DNA from: Coriobacteriia bacterium | Lineage (GTDB): Bacteria > Actinomycetota > Coriobacteriia > Anaerosomatales > JAAXUF01 | DNA: 60,742 bases | Direction: 5' to 3' | NCBI GenBank assembly: GCA_013334745.1 | Contig: JAAXWY010000010.1 | Location: 1-60,742 of the forward strand | Part shown: positions 37,118-45,090 of the stretch, piece after piece | Position numbering within the stretch: position 1 is the stretch's first letter | Layout of the letters: the number at the start of each line of letters is the position of its first letter | Notes under the pieces: model-generated | What the model saw: only the letters and a program-made list of their open reading frames with translations | Told to the model about the DNA's origin: nothing | Databases searched by the model: none | Translations under genes and position numbers: made by a program

Positions 37118-37202
37118 TGGTGGGGGCGCCAGGATTCGAACCTGGGTAGGCGTAGCCAACGGGTTTACAGCCCGTCCCCTTTAGCCACTCGGGCACACCC
37201 CC
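37118..37202 (-). tRNA. tRNA-Tyr (GUA)
   Basis: 85 nt with encoded CCA and a long variable arm. Acceptor GGGGGTG, anticodon stem ACGGG/CCCGT with loop CTGTAAA (anticodon GTA). A CGGGTCG/CGACCCG hairpin (37089-37105) separates it from tRNA-Thr and may be a processing signal. Confidence 0.95.
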
Positions 37203-37269
37203 GCGAAACACAAAAAAAATGACCCTCTGTACGCTTTTCAAGTTGCGACGCCTTGCGAAAGGCATAGGG

Positions 37270-37299
37270 ATAGTAGGTCATCGCCTTGCCGAGTGTCAA
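37270..37299 (-). promoter_or_regulatory. Promoter of the tRNA-Tyr-Thr-Met cluster
   Basis: Perfect -35 TTGACA (37299-37294), 18-nt spacer, -10 TACTAT (37275-37270), about 70 nt upstream of tRNA-Tyr. The leader holds a small GCCTT/AAGGC stem-loop and a run of eight T on the minus strand just before the tRNA. Confidence 0.7.
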
Positions 37300-37335
37300 C
37301 GCCGACCACGGTGCCGGGCGTATCGCACCACGATT

Positions 37336-37968
37336 CTACCCTCGCAAGCTCGCGAAGATGTGACCCAGATCGCGCACCATCCCCTGCTCAAGTCCGCCGG
37401 CGACATCGCCTCTCGGCACCAGTCGGTACCACGACGGGACACCGTCGGTCGTGACCGGCCGGGGCGCATACTCTTGGAAGTGCGCGGCAAACCACTCGGA
37501 CAGCGGCGACATGGGGATGACGAACAGTTGGTCGGTGGCTACGGCGAGTTCGCCGATGAGGATATCGTCGGGCTCGGCCAGAAGCGCCGCCACTTCCTCT
37601 GCCGGTTGCGCGATCGCCAGGCAGTAGTAGTAGAGGTCCATCGCTTCAGATGCCAGGGTCCATCCCGGTTCACGCGTCTGCGTGTTCGCGACGGACTCGA
37701 GTGCAAAGCACTGCGCATCGGGCCTGTACAGTGCGAGGTCACGGTCGGCAATGAGCGCCGAGTCGGTACCGCAGTAGGGATCTGCCTTCACCTTGAGGCG
37801 GCGGGCAAGCGATCCCTCGACGACAACGATGTCAACGCCCACGCCGTGAACACCCGTAGCGTGGGAAACGACATCCGCGCGCACCGCACCGTTCGTGAGC
37901 AGGTACCGCGAGATGATCCGCTCAGCGGCCTGCTGCAGGATCGTGAGGTCCCCCGCCTCGGCGGGCAT
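37336..37968 (-). CDS. Protein of unknown function next to a cNMP-binding protein
   Basis: Not recognised. 210 residues from the ATG at 37968, which lies one base after the stop of the cyclic-nucleotide-binding gene, so the two form an operon. Soluble, no signal peptide or membrane span. The middle has VGVDIVVVEGSLARRLKVKAD followed by GTDSALIADRDL, and later TREPGWTLASEAMDLYYYC. A buried-strand Asp followed by a K-x-K segment is faintly like PD-(D/E)xK nuclease folds, but this is a weak guess. An in-frame extension upstream overlaps its neighbour and is not expected to be translated. Confidence 0.75.
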   Translation of the reverse strand: MPAEAGDLTILQQAAERIISRYLLTNGAVRADVVSHATGVHGVGVDIVVVEGSLARRLKVKADPYCGTDSALIADRDLALYRPDAQCFALESVANTQTREPGWTLASEAMDLYYYCLAIAQPAEEVAALLAEPDDILIGELAVATDQLFVIPMSPLSEWFAAHFQEYAPRPVTTDGVPSWYRLVPRGDVAGGLEQGMVRDLGHIFASLRG

Positions 37969-37969
37969 G

Positions 37970-38383
37970 TCAGCGGCCGATTCGCTCGTCGGCGACCCGT
38001 AGTCTGCGGCTGAGCACCTCGAGGAGCTTGATTGCGATTGAAGGGTGGCGCTCGAGCAGCGACTTGAAGTCCCAACTCGACAGCATGAGGCAGGTGGTCT
38101 GATCGAGTGCTCGGATGGTGGCGGATCGCGGCGCCTGGTCGAGCAGCGACATCTCCCCAAAGAAGTCGCCGGGGCCAAATGCGCCCAAGGAGGTGCCGTC
38201 TCGCAGGATCTCAACCCGTCCGCTGAGTACCAAGTAGAACGCCTGACCGGGGGTGCCTTGGGTCACGATGACCTGCGAAGGCTGGAAGTACCCTTCCTGT
38301 GCGACGCCGGCGATAGCAGCTATCTCTTCACCGGTGCAGTTCGCAAAGATGGGAACGCGCGCGAGGAATTCCTCATTAGCCAT
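37970..38383 (-). CDS. Stand-alone cyclic-nucleotide-binding domain protein
   Basis: 137 residues from the ATG at 38383 (MANEEFLARVPIF), with GAGG upstream. Nearly the whole protein is one CRP-type cNMP-binding domain: VIVTQGTPGQAFYLVLSGRVEI, then the phosphate-binding cassette FGEMSLLDQAPRSAT, with Glu77 and Arg86 that contact the ribose and cyclic phosphate in this family. No DNA-binding helix-turn-helix follows, so it is not a CRP regulator; it would work by protein contact. It is divergent from a class III adenylate cyclase 139 nt away, which suggests it reads that enzyme's product (inference). Confidence 0.9.
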   Translation of the reverse strand: MANEEFLARVPIFANCTGEEIAAIAGVAQEGYFQPSQVIVTQGTPGQAFYLVLSGRVEILRDGTSLGAFGPGDFFGEMSLLDQAPRSATIRALDQTTCLMLSSWDFKSLLERHPSIAIKLLEVLSRRLRVADERIGR

Positions 38384-38522
38384 GTGCGGTGCCTCCTCTG
38401 ATTCCGGCGCGAAGCCGCGCCCCCCTGCCCCGTAGTCTAGCGCAGACGGGACGCGCTCGTTACGGCACAATGGCCACAGGGGTATCCATTCCGCGGGGGA
38501 AGCATCAGACAGGGAGGACAGC

Positions 38523-40091
38523 GTGGCCCAGCAACGACGCAAGAACGAGAGGGTCTTGGTGGTGCTGCGTGCGGTTGGGATGGCGATCATCACCGCCGCC
38601 GCGCTCACGGCCATGCACGCGCGGCCGGTCTCACTCCCGCTCGCCGTGGCCGCGGTTGTGGGCGGGATCGCACTCGCCTCAACAGAGCTCGCCGTGCTGG
38701 TTGCGGTGATGGCCTTCTCCGTACCTGTGATCGCGGTGCAACCGGTTCTCGGCTTTGCCCTGCTCATCATCCTTGTCGCATCGGTGCGGTTCCTCGGTGC
38801 GCAAGGCGGACGAGGCTTCCTGATCTTGGGCATCTCGCTGCTCGGCGCGTTCATCGGCCCTGTGTGGGCCGGGCTCGCCTTGGCCGGCTATCTGCTGGGC
38901 GCCGGAGAGGGCGCGCTCGTCGCAGTCGTGGCGTGCCTACTCGTCGAGGCGACGGGAGTCGGCCTGGGACGCACGATGATCGGTGCAACGTGGACCGGCG
39001 GCCCAGCGCACGCCATCATCGACTTCACAAAGATGCCGGCGACGCTCTTGTCCTCGCAGTGGGTCGCAAACGCGTTCACCTCGCTGGACGCCAAGTCAGT
39101 CTCCAAGACCCTCGACAGCGTGACCAAGCTCTCGCACCCGCTTGCGCTCTTCCTGCAGCCGTGGGCGTGGGCTTTTGGGGCGGCGACCGCCGGCCTTCTG
39201 CAAGATGTCGCGCGCAAGAAGCGCAGTCTGATGCTGAGCATCGTGGCAGTGAGTGCGGGTGTTCTTGTAGGAGGCCTCGGCAGCGCTGCGGTCAGCATGG
39301 CGCTGGGCATGCCCGTGATCTGGCAGTGGGTCGCGACGTCCATCGCGTCCTCGCTCGTTCTGGTGATCATCTTCGCTGCTGTGTGGGAGAGGCTCTTCCC
39401 CCGGGTAAAGGTAGTGTCCAAGGCACCCCGACGCATGACGATGGCGACGGAGGATGCGGACGTCGACGAGCTCCTGAGGCTCATCGCCACCGCCGAGGAC
39501 CAGCTCGCGACGAACCACACGAGCCAGCGAACCGTGATGATCACCGACATGAAGTCGTTCTCGCGCATGACGGAGGAGGATGGCAGCGTCGCGTCCGCGA
39601 AGGCCATCCAGCGCCACCGCGACCTCCTGCTTCCGGTCATACAGCGCTACAACGGCGCCGGGAAGTCCACGGGCGGAGACGGTCTCGTGGCCGCCTTCGA
39701 GTCTTCGGCAGACGCCCTGATGGCCGCTGCCGACATGCAGCGCACGCTCGGAGCACACAACACCGCCCACTCCGACGACCGTGAGATCTTCGTGCGTATC
39801 GGTATGGCGTACGGCGAGGTCGTCATGGATAAGGGTGGCCGACCCTTCATCGGTACGGGCCTGAACCTTGCCGCCCGCGTGATGAACCTTGCCGATGGCG
39901 GCCAGGTATTTGCGACCTCCGATGTGGCGAGCGCCGCCGCAAACGCCGGCGTGACGCCCACGTCGTTCGGCGAGTTCGAACTCAAGAACATCGCCAAGCC
40001 CGTCGAGATCGTCGAGATCCTGTGGGAGCCCGACCAGCGTCCGCACGACCCGCGCGTAGCGGGCGCGCCCGTGCTCGACGACGACGCGTAG
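38523..40091 (+). CDS. Membrane-bound class III adenylate cyclase
   Basis: 522 residues from a GTG with GGGAGG 5 nt upstream; one of only two protein genes on the plus strand here. Residues ~10-300 are very hydrophobic, with about eight membrane helices and no sensor domain that I recognise. The C-terminal cyclase domain (~330-510) keeps both metal Asp residues (D342 in MITDMKSF, D386 in GGDGLVAAF), Lys381 for adenine, Thr445 at the second adenine-specificity position, and N448/R452 (GLNLAAR) for catalysis. Thr rather than Asp at 445 is typical of the IIIb subclass. Adenylate cyclase activity is likely; guanylate is less so. Confidence 0.9.
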   Translation: MAQQRRKNERVLVVLRAVGMAIITAAALTAMHARPVSLPLAVAAVVGGIALASTELAVLVAVMAFSVPVIAVQPVLGFALLIILVASVRFLGAQGGRGFLILGISLLGAFIGPVWAGLALAGYLLGAGEGALVAVVACLLVEATGVGLGRTMIGATWTGGPAHAIIDFTKMPATLLSSQWVANAFTSLDAKSVSKTLDSVTKLSHPLALFLQPWAWAFGAATAGLLQDVARKKRSLMLSIVAVSAGVLVGGLGSAAVSMALGMPVIWQWVATSIASSLVLVIIFAAVWERLFPRVKVVSKAPRRMTMATEDADVDELLRLIATAEDQLATNHTSQRTVMITDMKSFSRMTEEDGSVASAKAIQRHRDLLLPVIQRYNGAGKSTGGDGLVAAFESSADALMAAADMQRTLGAHNTAHSDDREIFVRIGMAYGEVVMDKGGRPFIGTGLNLAARVMNLADGGQVFATSDVASAAANAGVTPTSFGEFELKNIAKPVEIVEILWEPDQRPHDPRVAGAPVLDDDA

Positions 40092-40112
40092 CATCTGATC
40101 GAGGAAATGCGA

Positions 40113-40139
40113 AGGGGTCCGGCAATCCACCGGACCCCT
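40113..40139 (+). terminator. Terminator after the adenylate cyclase
   Basis: Perfect 10-bp stem AGGGGTCCGG/CCGGACCCCT with a 7-nt loop, 22 nt past the cyclase stop, followed by CTTGCGTGCTT. On the other strand it lies just beyond tRNA-Thr and could serve both. Confidence 0.75.
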
Positions 40140-40149
40140 CTTGCGTGCT

Positions 40150-40224
40150 TGGAGCTGGCGACAGGAGTTGAACCCGCAACCTACTGATTACAAATCAGTT
40201 GCTCTGCCATTGAGCTACGCCAGC
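40150..40224 (-). tRNA. tRNA-Thr (UGU)
   Basis: 75 nt with encoded CCA. Acceptor GCTGGCG/CGCCAGC, anticodon loop TTTGTAA (anticodon TGT), T arm GCGGG-TTCAACT-CCTGT. Second threonine tRNA in the window, decoding ACA. Confidence 0.95.
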
Positions 40225-40249
40225 ACGATGCGCCCTACGGGGAGCGCAG

Positions 40250-41329
40250 TCATGATACCAGCACTCCGCGACGGTGCGTTCGCTGCCCAAGGAGGACGTC
40301 GCCGAGAATCGGCGTGCGCTCGAGCAGGTACGTGAGCCCCGCGGCCGAGAAGAACGAGACGAGAGCGATCACCGGTGCATTGGCGATGTGCGCCCTGATG
40401 AAGATCGGCAGGAGCGCACTGTGCACGGCATAGATGCCCAGACTGCGCCTCCCGAACCACGCCTGCAGCCTGATCAGGCGACCGGTGCGCCCGATGTAGA
40501 GCGCGTAGACGGCGATGCTGCCCGCCGCTCCGCACAGGTAGTAGACGGCATGCGTCAGCACCACGCCGATCGGCAGACCGATCTCACCGAGCTTCTCGGC
40601 AACGCGACGCATGTGCTGACGCTTCGGGACGTGGTACGGGTGCCGCAGCCGAAACGTGGCGACAAACGCCACGAAGGACCCGAGCGCGAGCGGCCAGCGA
40701 TGACGGATCACCCACTCGCGAGCGGGTGCCATGAGGTAGCCAAAGACGATGAACGGATGTATCCACAGCAGGTTGCCCAGATGGGCGTAGACGGGAATCC
40801 TCACGCCGCCCGCCATGACCCAGCATGCCGCGAGAGCGCTGGCCGCGAGCAGGTACTTGGATGCGGGAAGGCGCTCGAGTACGTACACGACGACCGAGCT
40901 GATGAACAGCGCGTACAGGTACCACAACCCCGGTCCCGTCCCCAGCATGAGCTGACGCATGGCATCACCCAGCCCCTCGAACCGCAGCGGCCAGGTTCCG
41001 ACGGCGACGAACCAAGTGATGACGAACCACAGCACGTAGGGGACGAGCAGGCTCCAGGCGCGCCGCCCGATCTGCTCGGCGAGCGGACGCTTTCGGGAGC
41101 CACGCATGAGGATTCCACTGACGAAGGCAAATAGCGCCATCTGAAACGAGTAGACCAGACTCAGTACGAGACCCTGTGTTCCGCTCTTCGGGAGGAACGC
41201 TCCCGGTGCGACCTCCGCGTAGCCGGGTCCGCTGTGACTCACGACCGCGGCCGTGACGATGGCATGACCGACGACGACCATCGCAATGGCGACGCCGCGA
41301 ATCGCATCGATCGAATCATCTCGCTGCAC
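40250..41329 (-). CDS. Membrane acyltransferase, OafA/YrhL-like
   Basis: Acyltransferase family 3 integral membrane protein; relatives O-acetylate cell-surface sugars or peptidoglycan. 359 residues with about ten hydrophobic segments. The N-terminal SIDAIRGVAIAMVVVGHAI has the family Arg and the His thought to be catalytic. It is transcribed away from sigH, after a hairpin, and is not part of the Bacillus-like order. Its substrate cannot be told from sequence. Confidence 0.88.
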   Translation of the reverse strand: MQRDDSIDAIRGVAIAMVVVGHAIVTAAVVSHSGPGYAEVAPGAFLPKSGTQGLVLSLVYSFQMALFAFVSGILMRGSRKRPLAEQIGRRAWSLLVPYVLWFVITWFVAVGTWPLRFEGLGDAMRQLMLGTGPGLWYLYALFISSVVVYVLERLPASKYLLAASALAACWVMAGGVRIPVYAHLGNLLWIHPFIVFGYLMAPAREWVIRHRWPLALGSFVAFVATFRLRHPYHVPKRQHMRRVAEKLGEIGLPIGVVLTHAVYYLCGAAGSIAVYALYIGRTGRLIRLQAWFGRRSLGIYAVHSALLPIFIRAHIANAPVIALVSFFSAAGLTYLLERTPILGDVLLGQRTHRRGVLVS

Positions 41330-41352
41330 TGTGGGTCGACTCGCTTCTGCGC

Positions 41353-41403
41353 GGTGGCGACTCTCATGCAGAATCGCAGCGCGAGAGTCGTAGGGGCGCC
41401 ACC
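41353..41403 (-). other. Stem-loop after sigH
   Basis: CGACTCTC/GAGAGTCG (41358-41390) with a competing outer stem GGTGGCG/CGCCACC (41353-41403), in the 129-nt gap between sigH and the acyltransferase. Possible terminator or attenuator; no U-run. Confidence 0.5.
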
Positions 41404-41458
41404 ACTCTACGCGACCGGTCTCCCGCGTGTCATCGAGCAGCGATCGGACCGCTTCGCT

Positions 41459-42112
41459 CTAGCAGGCGTTACAGCGCCGAATCTGCGTCTCCATCTTGCG
41501 CTTGACGCGCTGGAGCGCATTGTCCACGGCCTTCGTGTGTCGACCGAGCGAATCAGCGATCTGCTGATACGACCGCCCGTTGGAGTACAGCTTGAGCACC
41601 TCCGCCTCGAAGGGCGAAAGCGCGTCGGTGACCCCGGTGCGGATGAAGTTGGTCTCCCACGCCGCGATCACTATCTCGGCGGGATCGCAAATCTCCTTCG
41701 CGGCAAGGATGTCAGAGAGCAGCCGCTCGCCGTCCTCCTCCATGGAGGTCGATCGCGACAACGAGATGTAGCCGTTGAGGGGTGAGTGCTTGCGACGAGT
41801 CGCCGACTTCACCGCAGTGATGATCTGCCGCGTCACACACAGCTCAGCGAACGAGTGGAAGCTGGCTTGCCGAGTGGGGTCGTAGTCGCGAATGGCCTTG
41901 AACAGGCCGACCATACCCTCTTGGATGACGTCGTCGCGGTCTGCGCCGACGAGGAAGTACGAACGCGCCTTGGATCGGATGAGTCCCCTGTAGCGTCGTA
42001 CCAGTTCGCAACTTGCGTCCTGGTCACCGCTGCGTGCGGCTACGACGAGTCCTACATCTGCTCCGCGCCCCGTCCCAGTTCGGTGCGCAAACGCCCCTTG
42101 GTGATGAAGCAA
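41459..42112 (-). CDS. sigH: Sigma-70 family factor, SigH/Spo0H-like
   Basis: 217 residues. Region 2 reads ELVRRYRGLIRSKARSYFLVGADRDDVIQEGMVGLFKAIRDYDP in adjoining pieces, close to the Bacillus Spo0H pattern; region 4 is ALSPFEAEVLKLYSNGRSYQQIADSLGRHTKAVDNA, also in pieces. In Bacillus this factor drives transition-phase and early sporulation genes and occupies the same chromosomal place downstream of yacP. A TTG start is used with AAGGGGG about 11 nt upstream; no other start is available. Confidence 0.92.
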   Translation of the reverse strand: MLHHQGAFAHRTGTGRGADVGLVVAARSGDQDASCELVRRYRGLIRSKARSYFLVGADRDDVIQEGMVGLFKAIRDYDPTRQASFHSFAELCVTRQIITAVKSATRRKHSPLNGYISLSRSTSMEEDGERLLSDILAAKEICDPAEIVIAAWETNFIRTGVTDALSPFEAEVLKLYSNGRSYQQIADSLGRHTKAVDNALQRVKRKMETQIRRCNAC

Positions 42113-42186
42113 CTTGAAGAACCCCCTTGTTCGCCCCAGTCCTAGCGAGGGTTCGCCGCCGGCACGGCATGCGAACTCTGAAACCC

Positions 42187-42233
42187 GAAACCAGAAGCTT
42201 CAGGAAGGGCAATCCCCAATGCCCTTCGGTTTC
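42187..42233 (-). other. Compound hairpin between yacP and sigH
   Basis: Outer stem GAAACC/GGTTTC and inner 8-bp stem GAAGGGCA/TGCCCTTC with an 8-nt loop. It lies in the 179-nt spacer upstream of sigH and could be a terminator for the upstream operon or a sigH leader element. Confidence 0.55.
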
Positions 42234-42291
42234 ATGACCTTGCTCCAACTCTCGCCGCGACGCAAGTACTTTGTCGAAAATGAATGCTCGA

Positions 42292-42798
42292 CTATTCCTT
42301 ACCGACGGCCCAGCGCGCCAATCGCCCTCGGACGGCCGGGTCTATACGGTCCTCGAGACGGCCCTTGGAGCTGCCCGCAGGAGCATGATCGCGCCACTCA
42401 GCGTCCTCGGCGCGGATCTCTCCGGCGAACTCCGCCGAGGACATGCGGGCGACGGTGCCGCCTAGCACGGTCCATTGGGTCTGTGCGTCCGAAGTCACGA
42501 CGACAGTGTCGTTACCGGCCTCGCGCGAAGTGCGCGAGAGCGCTTCGATCACGCTATCGGCATCCATCCCGAAGCGCGAGAAGATGACGGTGACGCCCGC
42601 GATGTTGTGCGGCCGCCCGTCTGAACCCGCGTTGAGATGCCCGTCGAACACGACGGTCGCCGAGAATTCTCCGTGCGCGAACGCCGCAACATCGGAGATG
42701 AGCGAAAGCCTCGCAGCATCCAGGTCGTCCTCGGCGATGAGGCTATAGGGCGGCGTCTGGCGAATGACGTTGTAGCCATCGACGATGAGCACGCGCAC
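42292..42798 (-). CDS. NYN-domain ribonuclease, YacP/Rae1-like
   Basis: PIN-like NYN nuclease family; Bacillus Rae1 (YacP) cleaves mRNA in the ribosomal A site. It starts VRVLIVDGYNVIR, with the conserved Asp, and later has ATVVFDGHLN, FSRFGMDADSVIE and TVVVTSDAQTQ, which carry further acidic residues. I chose the GTG at 42798 with AGGGGAG 8 nt upstream (168 residues); a GTG at 42807 overlapping the rlmB stop is the alternative. The order rlmB-yacP-sigH matches Bacillus. Confidence 0.9.
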   Translation of the reverse strand: MRVLIVDGYNVIRQTPPYSLIAEDDLDAARLSLISDVAAFAHGEFSATVVFDGHLNAGSDGRPHNIAGVTVIFSRFGMDADSVIEALSRTSREAGNDTVVVTSDAQTQWTVLGGTVARMSSAEFAGEIRAEDAEWRDHAPAGSSKGRLEDRIDPAVRGRLARWAVGKE

Positions 42799-42803
42799 CT
42801 CGG

Positions 42804-43553
42804 TCACTCCCCTGCGAGTGAGCAGCGCCTCAGCCACTCGTACGAAAGCGCCGTGGCCGCCTGCGCCACGTTAAGCGAACCGACCTTCCCGGCCTGCGGC
42901 AGCCGGACGAGGAAGTCGCAAGTCTCCTTGGTGAGTCGGGCAAGCCCGTCGCCCTCCGAGCCCATCACCAAGACGATGCGGCCTTCAAGGGCAGCGTCCC
43001 ACGCAACCTGTGAGCCGTGCTCCGAGGCCCCGGCCACCCAGTACGACGCATCGCTCTTGCACCGCTCGAGCGAACGCACCAGATTGGCCTCCTGCGCCAA
43101 GAGGACGTGTGACAACGCTCCAGCGGATGCCTTGTAGGCCGCTGCCGTCACCGCCGCCGCACGCCGGTTCGCGACGAGCACTCCGTCTGCCCCCACGACC
43201 TCTGCGGTGCGAACGATCGCACCGAGGTTCCCGGGGTCGGTCACGTGATCGAGTGCGATGATCAGCGAGTTCTTCTTGCCCCGTGCCCGTGCGAGCACGT
43301 CATCCAGGCGCGCGTACGCGTAGGGCTTCGCCTCCGCGATCACACCCTGATGCGCACCGCGTTCGCTCGCAGCGTCGAGGGCGCGCTTGGGAACCCGGTC
43401 GAGCGCGATACCGGCCTCGCCGGCACGCCGCGCGATCTCGTCGAGCGAGCGGTCGGGCTTGGTGCCCTCGGCGATCATAATCCGCTTGAGCGGTACTCCG
43501 GCTCGAAGCGCTTCGATGACCGCGTTGCGGCCCTCAATGGCTGTCGTCGTCAT
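42804..43553 (-). CDS. rlmB: TrmH-family 23S rRNA 2'-O-methyltransferase RlmB
   Basis: SPOUT methyltransferase expected to methylate G2251 of 23S rRNA. The small N-terminal substrate domain (IEGRNAVIEALRAG) is followed by the knotted domain with DHVTDPGNLGAIVRTAE, LVMGSEGDGL and VGSLNVAQAATAL. The ATG at 43553 overlaps the cysS stop (ATGA), giving 249 residues; the in-frame extension upstream is a shadow of cysS. Confidence 0.93.
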   Translation of the reverse strand: MTTTAIEGRNAVIEALRAGVPLKRIMIAEGTKPDRSLDEIARRAGEAGIALDRVPKRALDAASERGAHQGVIAEAKPYAYARLDDVLARARGKKNSLIIALDHVTDPGNLGAIVRTAEVVGADGVLVANRRAAAVTAAAYKASAGALSHVLLAQEANLVRSLERCKSDASYWVAGASEHGSQVAWDAALEGRIVLVMGSEGDGLARLTKETCDFLVRLPQAGKVGSLNVAQAATALSYEWLRRCSLAGE

Positions 43554-45040
43554 GACTGCGGCTTGAAGATGACGCGGGCGCCCTGCGGCGTGTCCTCGAT
43601 AGCGAAGCCGAGCGCCGAGAGGCCGTCTCGGACCGCATCGGCACGCCCCCAGTCCTTCTCGGCGCGCGCCGCGGAACGCGCGGCGAGCAGAACGTCGACC
43701 GCGATGTCGGGATTGTCTCCCTTGTAACCTGCCACCTCCACCGCGAGATCGACGACCTCGAGCGGGAAGCAGCACGTCTGGTCATCCTCGATCTCGATGC
43801 CGAGTACGCGAAGGTGCGAGACAACGGTGTCCTCGGCTTCGCACAGCACGAGACGGTCGGGCTCGCACAGGTCCATCTGATACTCAGCGAGGAAGTGATT
43901 CGCGGCGCGTGCGAGCTCGAATACCGCGGCGAGTGCACCGGCGGTGTTGAAGTCGTCGTCCATCTCGGCTTCGAACTTGTCGTTGGCCGCCGTGATGGAC
44001 GCCTTGAGATCCTCGAGTGCGTCACCCGGGCAACCCAGTCCGCAGGCGGCGAGGTCGCGCGCCCAGCGCAGGTTACGCACGAGGTTCGCGAGGCGCTCGT
44101 AGGCATGACCGGTCTCGTCGAGTCGCGTGTCTGAGAAGTCGAGTTGACTGCGGTAGTGCGTCTGCAGCATCAGCAGCCGGATGATCGGAACGGAGTAGGC
44201 CTCAAGCACATCCTTGGCGAGCTTGAAGTTGCCGAGCGACTTGCTCATCTTCTCCGAGTTGATCTGCAGCATGCCGCCGTGCAGCCAGTAGTTCGCGAAT
44301 GGAACACCGGTCGCGGCCTCGGACTGCGCGATCTCGTTCTCGTGATGCGGGAAGACGAGGTCGCTGCCACCGCCGTGGATGTCGAACGGGAGCCCAAGCT
44401 CCATCTCCGACATCGCAGAGCACTCGATGTGCCAGCCTGGGCGGCCCTCGCCCCACGGGCTTGTCCAGTGCGGCTCGCCGGGCTTGGCTGACTTCCACAA
44501 CGCGAAGTCGAGCGGATCGCGCTTGCGGTCATCGCGATCGATGCGCGCCTGGTTCTCCATCTCGTCGACGTCTCGCCCGGAGAGCTTGCCGTAGCCCGGG
44601 AAGCTGCGGACGCTGAAGTAGACGTCGCCGCCCGAGTCATACGCGTTGCCCGACTCGATGAGGCGCTCGATGAGCGAGATCATCTCGGGAATGGTCTCCG
44701 TGGCCTTCGGGCGAACGGTCGGATCGCTGATGCCGAGCGCGCGCATCGCCGAGATGAACGCCCCGGTGTACTCCTCGGCGACCTCGGCGGCGGTCCGACC
44801 CTCCTCGTTGGCCCGGTTGATGATCTTGTCGTCAACGTCGGTGACGTTCTGCACGAACCGGACGTCGAAGCCCTTGTACTCGAGATAGCGGCGGATGACG
44901 TCGAACGAGAGGAACGTGCGGGCGTTGCCTATGTGGATGTGGTTGTAGACGGTCGGCCCGCACACGTACATCGTGACCGTGCCGGCCACTCGCGGCACGA
45001 ACTCCTCTTTGGTGCGGCTCAGCGTGTTGTAGACGCGCAT
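43550..45040 (-). CDS. cysS: Cysteinyl-tRNA synthetase
   Basis: Class I synthetase. The HIGH motif is HIHIGNART, the KMSKS motif is KMSKSLGNF, and the zinc ligands include Cys in MYVCGPTVYN and the Cys/His in HIECSAMS. I chose the ATG at 45040 (MRVYNTLSRTKEEF), giving 496 residues. It follows cysE by 50 nt; the cysE-cysS pair links cysteine synthesis to its use in translation. Confidence 0.96.
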   Translation of the reverse strand: MRVYNTLSRTKEEFVPRVAGTVTMYVCGPTVYNHIHIGNARTFLSFDVIRRYLEYKGFDVRFVQNVTDVDDKIINRANEEGRTAAEVAEEYTGAFISAMRALGISDPTVRPKATETIPEMISLIERLIESGNAYDSGGDVYFSVRSFPGYGKLSGRDVDEMENQARIDRDDRKRDPLDFALWKSAKPGEPHWTSPWGEGRPGWHIECSAMSEMELGLPFDIHGGGSDLVFPHHENEIAQSEAATGVPFANYWLHGGMLQINSEKMSKSLGNFKLAKDVLEAYSVPIIRLLMLQTHYRSQLDFSDTRLDETGHAYERLANLVRNLRWARDLAACGLGCPGDALEDLKASITAANDKFEAEMDDDFNTAGALAAVFELARAANHFLAEYQMDLCEPDRLVLCEAEDTVVSHLRVLGIEIEDDQTCCFPLEVVDLAVEVAGYKGDNPDIAVDVLLAARSAARAEKDWGRADAVRDGLSALGFAIEDTPQGARVIFKPQS

Positions 45041-45090
45041 GTCGTTCCTTCCGCGAGAGCGCGGCAGCCGAGAAGGCTGCGTCGGGCTCG

